Of a DNA stretch of 64,000 bases, positions 1 through 8,784 are shown in pieces. The DNA comes from JACKCB01 sp964452775 (GTDB taxonomy: Bacteria; Chloroflexota; Anaerolineae; Promineifilales; Promineifilaceae): the NCBI GenBank assembly GCA_964452775.1, contig CAYVQP010000003.1, positions 75,480 to 139,479 on the forward strand, in the 5' to 3' direction. The notes under the pieces are model-generated. The model worked only from the letters and a program-made list of their open reading frames with translations. It was not told the DNA's origin and made no database searches. Position numbers and translations under genes: made by a program. Each line of letters begins with the position of its first letter. The stretch's first letter is position 1.

Positions 1-314
1 ATGGAGACCAGCCAAAAGAGCCCGGCCATGATGATGTTGACTATCGCCGCCGTGAAGATGAGCGAGCGAGCCACCGCAATGCCGGCAACCTTGTGGATCA
101 TGTCGCGCAGGGTGAAGGTGAAGGGGTAGATCAGCGTGCCGCCGTCCACGCTGAAGCCACCCAGGGAGAGGATGCGCAGGCTGGCGATGTCGGCCAGCAT
201 TTGCGCGGCCACGTAAAGCGAGGAGACAACGGCAACCGCGCGCATGCCGGCAAGCTGTAACGCCGGCAGCCTGAAGGTGCGCAGTCGCTGGGTCAACTGG
301 GCGAGGAAGGTCAC
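1..314 (-). CDS. Queuosine precursor transporter (YhhQ/QPTR family), 3' end outside window
   Basis: Integral membrane protein of the DUF165/YhhQ family, which imports queuosine precursors such as preQ0/preQ1. About 104 N-terminal residues are visible; the C-terminus lies beyond base 1. Family-typical stretches are AAQMLADI (residues 36-43), a Gly-Gly segment, YPFTFTLRD (63-71) and a following hydrophobic span. The start is placed at GTG 314-312 because an in-frame TAA lies two codons upstream; an internal ATG (Met24) is the alternative. No clear ribosome site precedes the GTG. Family assignment rests on motif recognition and is fairly secure; the precise substrate is inferred. Confidence 0.8.
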   Translation of the reverse strand, partial: MTFLAQLTQRLRTFRLPALQLAGMRAVAVVSSLYVAAQMLADIASLRILSLGGFSVDGGTLIYPFTFTLRDMIHKVAGIAVARSLIFTAAIVNIIMAGLFWLVS

Positions 315-326
315 AGAACTTTAGTG

Positions 327-345
327 TCTCAGGTGACTGTCACTT
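327..345. repeat. Degenerate copy of the GGTGACTGTC palindromic repeat
   Basis: The half-site TCTCAGGTGACTGTCACTT matches the left arm of the complete inverted repeats at 19368-19405 and 45023-45056. The right arm is degenerate here. Confidence 0.55.
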
Positions 346-360
346 CTGCAAGTCGAGGAG

Positions 361-416
361 AAACCTGGCAGGTCTTGAGCCTGAAGCATCAACTGCTCAG
401 CAGACCTGCCAGGTTT
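361..416. repeat. Inverted repeat, AAACC..GCAGGTCT family
   Basis: Perfect 15-bp arms AAACCTGGCAGGTCT (361-375) and its complement (402-416) enclose 26 bases. The same arm with small changes recurs at 38668-38700 and 55640-55704. It lies between two divergent genes, so it is unlikely to be a terminator for either. Confidence 0.8.
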
Positions 417-423
417 GTATCCC

Positions 424-452
424 TGGACAAATAACGCAATCCCCTTCATAAT
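424..452 (+). promoter_or_regulatory. Sigma70-type promoter for the 460-759 gene
   Basis: TGGACA (424-429), a 17-base spacer and CATAAT (447-452). The -10 ends 7 bases before ATG 460, so the transcript would start at or just before the start codon (leaderless). Confidence 0.6.
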
Positions 453-459
453 AGAACAT

Positions 460-759
460 ATGAGCTATCTCAGAAAGCGGCCTATCACCCAGCCGCTGCT
501 GGAAAACCCGACCTGGCGCATCTCCGGGCGCTTTGGCAACTACTTCATGTATATCAATGTGGAGCGCTACGCCACCACCGCTACTTCCGATGAGGCCATC
601 AAGAAGGTGAAGAGATGGCTCAAGCAACAACATCCGTATCTATCGGAGACTGGCGGCTGGCTGGAGGGTCCTTTCGTGCAGCAGATAGCTCCCGGCATCG
701 ACCTACAAGCCATTCAAGCCCTATCCCGTCGCTCCTCCCAGCTGAAGCCGCCGCCCTGA
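460..759 (+). CDS. Small hypothetical protein (99 aa)
   Basis: Not recognised. The ORF starts at ATG 460 (an upstream in-frame ATG at 415 falls inside the palindromic repeat and is less likely). It encodes a basic protein with no signal peptide, membrane segment or cysteine motif; the middle has an aromatic patch (FGNYFMYINVERY) followed by a Lys/Arg-rich helix (EAIKKVKRWLKQQ), and the end is Pro-rich. A good promoter with its -10 seven bases upstream supports expression as a leaderless message. It is divergent from the transporter gene on the left and convergent with the GntR gene on the right. Confidence 0.5.
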   Translation: MSYLRKRPITQPLLENPTWRISGRFGNYFMYINVERYATTATSDEAIKKVKRWLKQQHPYLSETGGWLEGPFVQQIAPGIDLQAIQALSRRSSQLKPPP

Positions 760-894
760 GCGGTCTGCTCGCCAAATCAGAACAAGACCCCGCAACTCTT
801 TCGACGATTCATTCTGGGCCGAACGCACTCAATCAGACCTGCGGAGCATTTCGTGCACTGAGCGAAAGAGCCGCCAGACGCTGCTTGGGGCGGG

Positions 895-1626
895 CTACCC
901 CCAGGCCTGCACCATCCTCAGCCGGAGCACTGTATGATCGTAATAACTCAAACCGAAGGCCAGCGGATGGTTGTCCTTGTTATAGAAGGTCTCGATGAGT
1001 TTCAAGAGGGGAGCGTCGCTCTCCCGGCGCAGCACCTGCCGCAACGATTCGTCAGCGATCGCCGCTTCGATATTCGACACGGCAAAGGCGATCTCTTCCC
1101 GGCAATAGTTCCGCAGAAATCGCTGGATCGGCAGACTGCCGTCAAAGCGATCGCCCTCCACCTTGAAGAGAGCGGCAGGGATGACGTTGGTGGCATAGAT
1201 CGCCGGGCGCCCATCGGCGAGGAAGAGGCGGACCAGTGAAAGCACCGTCATGTCCGGGGCCATCGCCAGCCATTCAGCTTCCTGGGGAGTGGCCGGCCGG
1301 CGCTCGGCGGTAAGCGTCTGAATGGCCGGGTGGTAGCCGTTGGCTTCGATCAGGCGGGAGAAATCCCACAGGCCGCCAAAGCGGGCGTCGACATCGTGGA
1401 CGCGCTCGTTTACGTAGGTACCGTCCCCTTGCTTGCGCAGCACCAGCCCATCCGCGGCCAATCTGGCCAGCGCCGTGCGCACCGACGCCCGGCTGACTCC
1501 CAGCTCCAGGGCCAGATCGCTCTCGGAGGGCAGGCGTTTGCCGGGAAGGTAAGTGCGGTCGCGGATGCGTTGGCGAATGATCGTATTTACTTGCTCGGTG
1601 ATTGGCCGGGGGCGTTCAATCTGCAT
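895..1626 (-). CDS. GntR-family transcriptional regulator (UTRA type)
   Basis: Ligand-responsive DNA-binding repressor of about 243 aa. The N-terminal winged helix-turn-helix (residues 9-75) contains the GntR signature LPSESDLALELGVSR; residues about 95-240 form a UTRA/HutC-like ligand-binding domain. The start ATG 1626 is chosen because the upstream extension of the frame (to 1713) covers the predicted promoter. It is divergent from the molybdenum-hydroxylase gene at 1936, the usual place for the regulator of a catabolic locus. A palindrome overlapping its own -35 box suggests autoregulation. The ligand is unknown; a purine or a degradation product is an inference. Confidence 0.85.
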   Translation of the reverse strand: MQIERPRPITEQVNTIIRQRIRDRTYLPGKRLPSESDLALELGVSRASVRTALARLAADGLVLRKQGDGTYVNERVHDVDARFGGLWDFSRLIEANGYHPAIQTLTAERRPATPQEAEWLAMAPDMTVLSLVRLFLADGRPAIYATNVIPAALFKVEGDRFDGSLPIQRFLRNYCREEIAFAVSNIEAAIADESLRQVLRRESDAPLLKLIETFYNKDNHPLAFGLSYYDHTVLRLRMVQAWG

Positions 1627-1935
1627 AGCGGAATTCTCAACGGGCGACCGGGGCTTGCGCCAAAATGGGCAATCGTCTGATCTCTGCCCTTTTCTAGCAC
1701 GGAAGATGGACAATTGTCAACCGGCGGACCCGTTATCGCCGGCCTATATTGGTCTGTTCGCGAAATGAAGACAAAGCTCCGCAACTCTTCACTAGCTTCA
1801 TCGCAGCACGAGCGTACTCAGCCGGACCTGCGGGGTTTCTCGCGGATATGGCCGGAGGATCACTTTAGCGTATCCGGCGGGCCATCTGCTAGAATTGGCG
1901 CAAATAGATGAAATCACCTGGTAAGCGACGGCATC
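1627..1935. other. Divergent intergenic regulatory region (309 bp)
   Basis: Holds the minus-strand GntR promoter and palindrome (1691-1720) and, for the plus strand, an extended -10 TGCTAGAAT (1887-1895) ending 40 bases before ATG 1936 with no convincing -35. No further gene is supported here; short ORFs at 1714 and 1908 lack family signatures. Confidence 0.5.
1691..1720 (-). promoter_or_regulatory. Promoter of the GntR gene with overlapping palindromic operator candidate
   Basis: On the minus strand, TTGACA (1720-1715), 18 bases and TAGAAA (1696-1691). The -35 overlaps the perfect palindrome GACAATTGTC (1709-1718), extended as TTGACAATTGTCCA. The position fits repressor binding. Confidence 0.5.
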
Positions 1936-3381
1936 ATGCACGAGATACAGAAACCTGGACAACGAATCACGCGAGTAGAGACAGCCGGCAGCCTGGCCGG
2001 GGCGCTGCAACTGCTGGCCCAATACGGGAGTCGCGCCCGACTGATCGCCGGCGGCAGCGATCTGCTGCTGGAGCTGGCGCGCAATCAGCGCCCCGGCGTT
2101 GAAGCGCTGATCGACATCACCCGCATCCCCGGCCTGGCTGATATTCGGTTGGATCACGAGGGCCTCATTCACCTGGGGCCACTGGTTACCCACAACCAGG
2201 TGGTGGCCTCCAGGCTGCTGGTAGAGCGCGCCCTGCCCCTGGCGCAGGCGTGTTGGGAAGTGGGGTCCCCGCAACTACGCAACCGGGCCACGGTCGCCGG
2301 CAATCTGGTAACCGCCAGCCCGGCCAACGACACCATCTCCGCCTTACGCGCGCTAGGGGCCGCCGTTACGTTGGCCTCGGTGCGCGGCGAGCGCACGCTG
2401 CCGCTGGTGGATTTCTATCTGGGGGTGCGGCGGACGGTAATGCAGCCGGATGAGATGCTGGTTGGCATCCACTTCCCGGCGATGACGTCCGATCAGCGCG
2501 GCATTTTCGTCAAGCTCGGCCTGCGCCGGGCGCAGGCGATCTCGGTCGCCCATATTACCGTCGTGCTCACTTTTGAAGGAGACGTGGTGTCCACCGCCGC
2601 CATCGCGCAGGGCAGCGTTGCGCCGGTGATCATCAATTCGTCCGCGGCTGAGGCTTACCTGGCCGGCAAACCATTGACCGGCAACGTGATCGAGGAGGCG
2701 GCTCGGCTGGCGGCGGAGGCAGCCGCTCCGATTGACGACATTCGCGGCTCAGCCGGCTACCGGCGCGACATGATCCGGGTTATGGTCCGGCGCGCATTGA
2801 CGGCATTGCGCAATGGTGAAGAGCGCAGCCAGTGGCCGGCGCGCCCGGTATTGCTGTGGGGGCGGACGCCGGACGGCCGCTTCCCCACCGGCGAGCACTT
2901 CCAGGCCGGCCACGATGACAATACGCCGATTGTGGCCACAGTGAACGGACGCACAGTCAGCGCGGCTAACGGTGTGCACAAGACCCTATTGCACTGGCTG
3001 CGCGACGAAGAGTTGCTTACCGGCTCCAAGGAAGGTTGCGCTGAGGGCGAGTGCGGGGCCTGCACCGTGTTTTTGGACGGCATGGCGGTCATGTCCTGCC
3101 TGGTTCCGGCGGTGCGCGCGCATGGCGCCACGATTGTCACCATCGAGGGGTTGGCAAAGGACGGCGAACTACACCCCTTGCAGCAGGCGTTCATCGAGCA
3201 GGGCGCGGTGCAGTGCGGATATTGTATTCCCGGCTTCCTGATGTCCGGCGCGAAGATGTTAGAGGAAGTTGCTCAGCCGGACCTGGAGCAGATCCGGCAG
3301 GCGCTGAGCGGCAATCTTTGTCGCTGCACCGGCTATTACAAGATCATCAAAGCGGTTGAACAGGCAGCGCAGGCGCAATAG
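1936..3381 (+). CDS. Molybdenum hydroxylase, fused FAD-binding and [2Fe-2S] subunit (XDH/CoxMS-like)
   Basis: Electron-transfer chain of a xanthine-dehydrogenase-family enzyme in the cytoplasm. Residues 1-290 are the CoxM/XdhB FAD domain, with AGGSDLL (38-44) and TVAGNL (119-124); residues about 335-480 are the CoxS/XdhC-type ferredoxin domain. All eight cluster ligands are present: Cys368, 373, 376, 388 and Cys427, 430, 462, 464 (QCGYC and CRCTG). FAD-then-FeS fusion in one 481-aa chain is a known but less common arrangement. The molybdopterin partner is most likely the gene at 6439, two genes downstream. Substrate (xanthine, hypoxanthine or another N-heterocycle) cannot be told from sequence. 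Confidence 0.9.
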   Translation: MHEIQKPGQRITRVETAGSLAGALQLLAQYGSRARLIAGGSDLLLELARNQRPGVEALIDITRIPGLADIRLDHEGLIHLGPLVTHNQVVASRLLVERALPLAQACWEVGSPQLRNRATVAGNLVTASPANDTISALRALGAAVTLASVRGERTLPLVDFYLGVRRTVMQPDEMLVGIHFPAMTSDQRGIFVKLGLRRAQAISVAHITVVLTFEGDVVSTAAIAQGSVAPVIINSSAAEAYLAGKPLTGNVIEEAARLAAEAAAPIDDIRGSAGYRRDMIRVMVRRALTALRNGEERSQWPARPVLLWGRTPDGRFPTGEHFQAGHDDNTPIVATVNGRTVSAANGVHKTLLHWLRDEELLTGSKEGCAEGECGACTVFLDGMAVMSCLVPAVRAHGATIVTIEGLAKDGELHPLQQAFIEQGAVQCGYCIPGFLMSGAKMLEEVAQPDLEQIRQALSGNLCRCTGYYKIIKAVEQAAQAQ

Positions 3382-3383
3382 CC

Positions 3384-3428
3384 GGGCCGGGAGGGAAGCG
3401 CAGCCTCTCCCCTCCCGAATGCCGGCCC
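3384..3428. terminator. GC-rich hairpin between convergent genes
   Basis: GGGCCGG and GAGGG (3384-3395) can pair with CCCTC and CCGGCCC (about 3408-3428) as an imperfect stem. It lies between the stop of the FAD/FeS subunit and the convergent SnoaL-like gene. There is no clear U-tract, so this is tentative. Confidence 0.35.
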
Positions 3429-3432
3429 ATTA

Positions 3433-3864
3433 CTACGCTTCCACCGGTCCGAGGGCCGGCAGGACGCCCAGTTGTTGCAGCTCGCCCAGGTCATCCGCAT
3501 TGACCCATAGCTCGGCGATGCGACCTCCGGCGATGCGAAAGAGGTTCATGCCGGAGGCGGTTACCTGCTCGCCCGAGCCGCTCCTGCCCATGAATTCGCC
3601 GGTGAAACGACCGCTGAAGTTCCAGCGCACGAGCACCTTGTCTTCCTCGGCGATCACGTCCGCAATCGCAAAGCGTGAATCGCTGTAAATCGTCGTATGC
3701 GCCTGAAGACGTTTGCGAAGGATGTCACGCCCCTGCAGGTCAACATCGTTCACGTGCCCGGCGACATCCTCAGCTACCAGGTCGTCAATAGCGTTCGCAT
3801 CTTTCCGGTTCCAGATTTCATCGAAATAACGACGGGCCAGACTCTTGTTTTGTGAAGCAGACAT
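3433..3864 (-). CDS. SnoaL-like / ester cyclase-type NTF2-fold protein
   Basis: 143-aa protein with the SnoaL-like polyketide-cyclase/ketosteroid-isomerase fold: an N-terminal helix with RRYFDEIWNRKD, then a cone-shaped beta barrel pattern. ATG 3864 is selected by a strong GGAGG site 8 bases upstream; the frame extends 60 codons further without support. It is divergent from the regulator at 4037. Proteins of this group are often small-molecule isomerases, cyclases or binding proteins, and many have no known activity. Its place inside the hydroxylase locus does not fix its job. Confidence 0.75.
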   Translation of the reverse strand: MSASQNKSLARRYFDEIWNRKDANAIDDLVAEDVAGHVNDVDLQGRDILRKRLQAHTTIYSDSRFAIADVIAEEDKVLVRWNFSGRFTGEFMGRSGSGEQVTASGMNLFRIAGGRIAELWVNADDLGELQQLGVLPALGPVEA

Positions 3865-4036
3865 TTGATTTTCCTCCAGGGTGGAAAAGTGTCCCATATT
3901 CCTTTGCCGGCCATTTCGCCGGTCATACGATAAAGGCATTAAAGCAGAAGATGATTCCCAACGGGTATGTAATTCCCGTACAATTAGCCGTACATGGAGC
4001 AAATCTGTTGCAGGGAAGTAGATTCGATTACCGGCA

Positions 4037-6412
4037 ATGAGCATGGTTGAGACCGCCTCCTTTGGATATTGGGTCCGGCGTCAACGCAAGGCGCTCGACT
4101 TGACGCAAGCGGACTTAGCGCGGCAAGTCGGCTGCGCGCTGGTCACCATCCAGAAGATTGAGGCAGACGAGCGCCGGCCGTCACGCCAGTTGGCCGATTT
4201 GCTGGCGGCCGCATTGGCCATCCCTGAAAGAGATCGCGGCAACTTTGTGGAGGCAGCCCGAGGCCGGCAACTGACAACCGCCCTCCCCGTTGCTGACCGG
4301 CCACTTTCCGCTGGGCCCGCCAAGCTACCCGCGCCGCCCAACCCCTTCATTGGTCGCCAGCGAGAACTGAGCGAACTGAGCCGGCTGCTGGCGCACAATC
4401 GGCTGCTCACCCTGGTTGGCCCCGGCGGGGTGGGCAAGACCAGATTGGCGCTGCAACTGGCGTTGCAAGAACAGGCTGCCTTTCCGGACGGGGTCTACTT
4501 TGTCTCCCTGGCTCCATTGCATGAGCCGGAACAGATCGTGCAGGCCATCGCGCAGACGCTGGAGCTAACCTTCGCCGGCGCGGCGGATCCCTTGCAGGCG
4601 CTGAAGCAGCAATTGCGCGTCCGCCGGCTGTTGTTGCTGCTGGATAACTTCGAGCACCTGTTGCCGGCAGCGACGTTAGTCGGCGAATTGATCCAGGCTG
4701 CGCCGGAGCTGTCGGTGCTGGCCACCAGCCGGCAACCCCTGGCGCTGTACGGCGAGCAGGAGTACCCCGTGCCGCCGCTGAAGCTACCGGACATGCGTCG
4801 CCCGGAACTCTGGCCTCTGTTGTCGCAGAGCGAATCTGTGACCCTCTTCGTTCAGCGCGCGCAGGCCGCCGGCCCCGGCTTCCAATTGACCGCTGCCAAC
4901 GCGCTGGCGATTGCTGAGATTTGCTGCCGGCTGGACGGCCTGCCCCTGGCAATTGAGCTGGCGGCTGCCCGCGTCAAGTTCCTCTCGCCCGAGGAATTGC
5001 TGCAGCGGTTGAGCCGCCGGCTGCCCACGCTGGTTGGCGGCCCGCAGAATCTGCCGGATCGCCAGAAGACTTTGCGCAATACCATTCAATGGAGCTATGA
5101 CCTGCTGACGCCGGAGAGCCGACAACTATTTCGCCGGCTGGCGGTGTTTGAGGGCGGCTTTACGTTGGAGGCAGCCGAGGCAGTGGCCGGCGAGCCTGCG
5201 TCTGATCCGGCGATTATGCCTGACGAAGAAGTGACGGCTCTGGCATCCAGGAGCCTCTTACGCTTGGTGGAGAGAGAAGGCGAAGCGCGTTTCGACATGC
5301 TACAGACGATACGCGAATTTGCACTGGAGGAACTCGAAGCCGCCGGTGAGGGAGCGCAGGCCAGAGGGCGTCACCTGGATTACTTCGCACGACTGGCAGA
5401 AATGGCGGAGCCGCACCTGTTTGCGGCCGGGCAAGTGGAATGGTTTGATCGCCTTGAACGCGAACATGCCAACCTGCGGGCTGCCTTGCAGTGGGGATTG
5501 ACGACTGAGGATGAGTATTGGCTGGCGCTCAGTTTGCGCCTGGCCGGCGTATTGGGCTGGTTCTGGCACTTTCGCGGTCACTGGACAGAGGGGCGGCGCT
5601 GGCTGGTGAGCGCCCTGGAACACGCCCAGGAGGGCCGGATCGAGCGCGCCCGTCTGCTTTGCGGAGCCGGGTTGATGAGCTGGGCGCAGGACGACTATGC
5701 CGCCGCTTTCGCCTACCTCAGCGAAGCGGAATCTATCGCGACGGCAGCGGATCATCCCTGGACACGGGCGCACGTCCTGGGCCTGCTGGGTTTGGTGCTC
5801 ATCTACCAGGAGCGTTACGACGCCGCCGAAGCGCCGCTAATGGAGAGCCTGGCCTTGTTTCGCACGCTGGACCACCTGTGGGGAATCGGCATTTCCCTGA
5901 TCCGCCTGAGCCTGGTCACTCGTAGCCAGGGCCGGTGGAGCCGGGCCAGAGAACTGAGCGAAGAGAGCCTGGCGCTCTTTCAGGGCATTGATAATCAGTG
6001 GGGTGTCGCCACCTCACTTTCTAACATGGCGGAAGAAGCCCTGCTGCAGGGTGATTGGCAGGAGGCGGCTGATTTCTACCGGCGCGCTTTGCCCATCATG
6101 CAGCGGATCGGCAGCCACTGGTACCTTGCGCTGACCTTGATTGGCGTGGCAACTGTAGCAGCAGCGCAAGAGAGGCTGCAGTCTGCGGCGCAGATCCTGG
6201 GCGTCAGCGAGCGGCTGGTGGAGCAGGTAAGCGGTCTCCTACCGCCGCCGGAAAGACAGCAGTATGATCGCGTGGTTGCGGTTGCTCGCGCCCGGCTGGG
6301 CGATGATGGTCTGGCGCAGGCATTGAGCGAGGGCCGGGAAATGCCGGCTGCGGAATGGGAACAGCTTGTGGCGACCGTATTGGCCGGCGCACAGCAAACA
6401 GTTGCACTTTAA
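4037..6412 (+). CDS. HTH (XRE) - NB-ARC ATPase - TPR regulator
   Basis: 791-aa STAND-type signalling protein of the COG3903 predicted-ATPase group. Residues 8-65 are an XRE/Cro-like helix-turn-helix (LTQADLARQVGCALVTIQK). The NB-ARC core follows 'NPFIGRQREL', with Walker A GPGGVGKT (128-135) and Walker B LLLLLDN near 199-205. A winged-helix region runs to about 440, and residues 470-770 are helical TPR-like repeats. Such proteins usually switch between ADP- and ATP-bound states to control transcription. It sits between the FAD/FeS and molybdopterin subunits of one enzyme; the next gene starts 26 bases after its stop, so it may be co-transcribed with it. Target and inducer are unknown. ATG 4043 is an alternative start. 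Confidence 0.85.
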   Translation: MSMVETASFGYWVRRQRKALDLTQADLARQVGCALVTIQKIEADERRPSRQLADLLAAALAIPERDRGNFVEAARGRQLTTALPVADRPLSAGPAKLPAPPNPFIGRQRELSELSRLLAHNRLLTLVGPGGVGKTRLALQLALQEQAAFPDGVYFVSLAPLHEPEQIVQAIAQTLELTFAGAADPLQALKQQLRVRRLLLLLDNFEHLLPAATLVGELIQAAPELSVLATSRQPLALYGEQEYPVPPLKLPDMRRPELWPLLSQSESVTLFVQRAQAAGPGFQLTAANALAIAEICCRLDGLPLAIELAAARVKFLSPEELLQRLSRRLPTLVGGPQNLPDRQKTLRNTIQWSYDLLTPESRQLFRRLAVFEGGFTLEAAEAVAGEPASDPAIMPDEEVTALASRSLLRLVEREGEARFDMLQTIREFALEELEAAGEGAQARGRHLDYFARLAEMAEPHLFAAGQVEWFDRLEREHANLRAALQWGLTTEDEYWLALSLRLAGVLGWFWHFRGHWTEGRRWLVSALEHAQEGRIERARLLCGAGLMSWAQDDYAAAFAYLSEAESIATAADHPWTRAHVLGLLGLVLIYQERYDAAEAPLMESLALFRTLDHLWGIGISLIRLSLVTRSQGRWSRARELSEESLALFQGIDNQWGVATSLSNMAEEALLQGDWQEAADFYRRALPIMQRIGSHWYLALTLIGVATVAAAQERLQSAAQILGVSERLVEQVSGLLPPPERQQYDRVVAVARARLGDDGLAQALSEGREMPAAEWEQLVATVLAGAQQTVAL

Positions 6413-6438
6413 TCAGCTTGAGTAGCGAGACTTTCAAT

Positions 6439-8694
6439 ATGGCTCTTGGACGTTCAGAATACCGCATAGACGCGCCGGGTAAGGTCACCGGCGCGACCCT
6501 CTATCCCGGCGACCTCAGCCCGGCTGACTTGCTATATGCAAAGGTGTTGTTCAGCAACCAGCCGCACGCGCGCATGACGGCAATCGACAGCAGCGCGGCG
6601 GAGGCGTTGCCCGGCGTGATCGCCGTCTTCACCGCCCGAGACGTGCCGCTGAACGAGTATGGGCTTACCATGTTTGACCAGCCGGTGTTCGTCGGTATCG
6701 GCGGCAACGGGCGTAGCCCCGTCCCGGCCGACGTCAGCCGCTGGGAAGGGGATCAGATTGCGCTCGTGGTGGCCGAATCGGAAAGGGTCGCCGCGCAGGC
6801 GCTGGCCCTGATCCGGGTCGAGTGGGAGCAATTGCCGTTGGTCGCCGGCATTGACCAGGCGATGAGCGACGAGACGATACTGCACCCGGAGCATCCATCC
6901 GGCAGCAATGTCTACTACCATTATCGCATCCGCAAGGGCGACATGGAAGCCGGCTGGGCGGCGGCTGAAGTGGTCATCGAGGGCGAGTACGAGCTGCCGC
7001 GCCAGGAACACGCCTTCTTGCAGCCGGAGGCGGCGCTCAGTTATGTGGATGAGGTCGGGCGCGTGACCGTCGAGGTCGGCGGCCAATGGGCGCATGAAGA
7101 TCAGGAACAGATCGCTCACGCCCTCGACCTGCCCTTGGACAGGGTGCGGGTCATCTATCCGGCCATCGGCGGCGCTTTCGGCGGTCGCGAGGATATGTCG
7201 CTGCAAATCGTGATGGCCCTCGCCGCCTGGCGCCTGCATGAGCGCGGCGAATCGCGCCCGATCCGCGCCGTCTGGTCCCGCGAGGAGAGCATCGTCGGCC
7301 ACCATAAGCGCCATTACGCCCGGATTCATACCCGCTGGGGTGCAACGAAGGAAGGACAAGTTACGGCGGTGGAGGCAACCGTTTACCTGGACGCCGGCGC
7401 TTATAACTACACCAGCAACAAGGTGCTGGGCAACGCCCATCTCTGCGTGGCCGGCCCGTATGACCTCCCCAACGCGCACATTGATAGCTACGCCATCTAC
7501 ACCAATAACGTGCCGGGCGGCGCATTCCGCGGATTCGGCGCGCCGCAGGGCTGCTTTGCCGCCGAAAGCCAGATGAACAAGCTGGCTGAGCGGCTGGGGC
7601 TGGACCCGGTAGAGATTCGCCTGCGAAATTGCCTACGCGAAGGTAGCATCGGAATCACCCAGACGGCGATGCCGGCGGGGGTCACCCTGCCGGAGGTCAT
7701 CGAACGCTGCGCGGCGGAAGCCGAGTGGGGCACCCGGCCCGCCCATGCCTTCGCGTTCAGTAGCTTTCAATCTCTGCCATCGAATACAAATTCGCTGCGC
7801 CGCGGGCGTGGTTTCGCCTGCGCATATAAGAACGTTGGCTATTCCTTTGGCGCGCCGGAAAAGTGTGACGCCCGTATTGTGCTGCGTGGCGGGCGGGAGA
7901 TCGAAGAAGTGATGCTATATCATGCCGGCGCGGAGGTCGGCCAGGGGTCGCATACCGTATTCCGGCAGATGGCGGCGCAGGCGGTTGGCGTGCCGGTGGA
8001 ACGGGTGACGCTGGTCGCCAGCGACACGGCCTTGACCGGCAACTCCGGTTCCGTCTCCGCCTCGCGCATGACCTGGATGGCGGGAAACGCCATCCGGCTG
8101 GCGGCGGAGAAGGCGTTGCAACGCTGGCAGGACGAGGACAGGCCGGCGGAAGGGCAGGCGACATTCCACGCCCCGAAAACCGAACCGCTCGACCCGCACA
8201 CCGGCAAATCCGTACCGAATTTCGCCTATGGCTATGTGGCCGAAATCGTCGACCTGGCGGTGGATATCGAAACCGGCCACATTCATGTTGAGCGCGTCTA
8301 CTGCGCCGACGATGTCGGCAAAGCCGTCAACCCGATGCTAGTCGAGGGCCAGATTGAAGGCGCAGTTGTACAGGCATACGGCTACGCAGTGACCGAGAAC
8401 CTGCAGGTCGCCAACGGGCGGATATTGAGCCCGCGGCTGAGCACCTATCTCATCCCCGGCATCCGCGACATCCCGGAGCGCGTTGATTCGATCATCCTGG
8501 AGATTCCAGACCCACGTGGCCCCTGGGGTGTGCGTGGGATGGCCGAAATGCCTTTTATCCCGTTGGCCCCAGCAATTACCGCCGCCCTGCACGACGCTAC
8601 CGGCGTGTGGATTAACGAGCTGCCGCTGACCCCTGAGCGCGTCGCTGCCCATCTCGCCAGGGGCAAACCAGAACTGCCGGACCCGCATAAATGA
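6439..8694 (+). CDS. Xanthine dehydrogenase family, molybdopterin-binding subunit
   Basis: 751-aa catalytic subunit carrying the molybdopterin cytosine dinucleotide site. It shows the aldehyde-oxidase a/b hammerhead domain (residues about 10-120), then the cofactor-binding domain with GGAFGGRE (244-251), the GAFRGFGAPQ loop (about 359-368) and the conserved active-site Glu703 in GMAEMPF (equivalent to the GVGE motif). ATG 6439 is preferred because the frame upstream overlaps the regulator gene. Likely partner of the FAD/FeS chain at 1936, giving a complete two-chain hydroxylase. Substrate unknown; hydroxylation of purines is inferred from the neighbourhood. Confidence 0.9.
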   Translation: MALGRSEYRIDAPGKVTGATLYPGDLSPADLLYAKVLFSNQPHARMTAIDSSAAEALPGVIAVFTARDVPLNEYGLTMFDQPVFVGIGGNGRSPVPADVSRWEGDQIALVVAESERVAAQALALIRVEWEQLPLVAGIDQAMSDETILHPEHPSGSNVYYHYRIRKGDMEAGWAAAEVVIEGEYELPRQEHAFLQPEAALSYVDEVGRVTVEVGGQWAHEDQEQIAHALDLPLDRVRVIYPAIGGAFGGREDMSLQIVMALAAWRLHERGESRPIRAVWSREESIVGHHKRHYARIHTRWGATKEGQVTAVEATVYLDAGAYNYTSNKVLGNAHLCVAGPYDLPNAHIDSYAIYTNNVPGGAFRGFGAPQGCFAAESQMNKLAERLGLDPVEIRLRNCLREGSIGITQTAMPAGVTLPEVIERCAAEAEWGTRPAHAFAFSSFQSLPSNTNSLRRGRGFACAYKNVGYSFGAPEKCDARIVLRGGREIEEVMLYHAGAEVGQGSHTVFRQMAAQAVGVPVERVTLVASDTALTGNSGSVSASRMTWMAGNAIRLAAEKALQRWQDEDRPAEGQATFHAPKTEPLDPHTGKSVPNFAYGYVAEIVDLAVDIETGHIHVERVYCADDVGKAVNPMLVEGQIEGAVVQAYGYAVTENLQVANGRILSPRLSTYLIPGIRDIPERVDSIILEIPDPRGPWGVRGMAEMPFIPLAPAITAALHDATGVWINELPLTPERVAAHLARGKPELPDPHK

Positions 8695-8697
8695 CCA

Positions 8698-8726
8698 TTG
8701 AAATAGGGGCAGTACGTTGCTATACT
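8698..8726 (+). promoter_or_regulatory. Strong sigma70-type promoter upstream of the carbamate kinase gene
   Basis: TTGAAA (8698-8703), a 17-base spacer and TATACT (8721-8726) with an extended -10 TGC. The start is expected near 8733, giving a leader of about 52 bases before ATG 8785. It suggests the downstream catabolic genes are transcribed separately from the upstream hydroxylase. Confidence 0.7.
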
Positions 8727-8784
8727 CGATAAACGTCTGACGATTGCCGTCTGTTCATTTCTTCTAGAAGAGGGTACAAACTAC

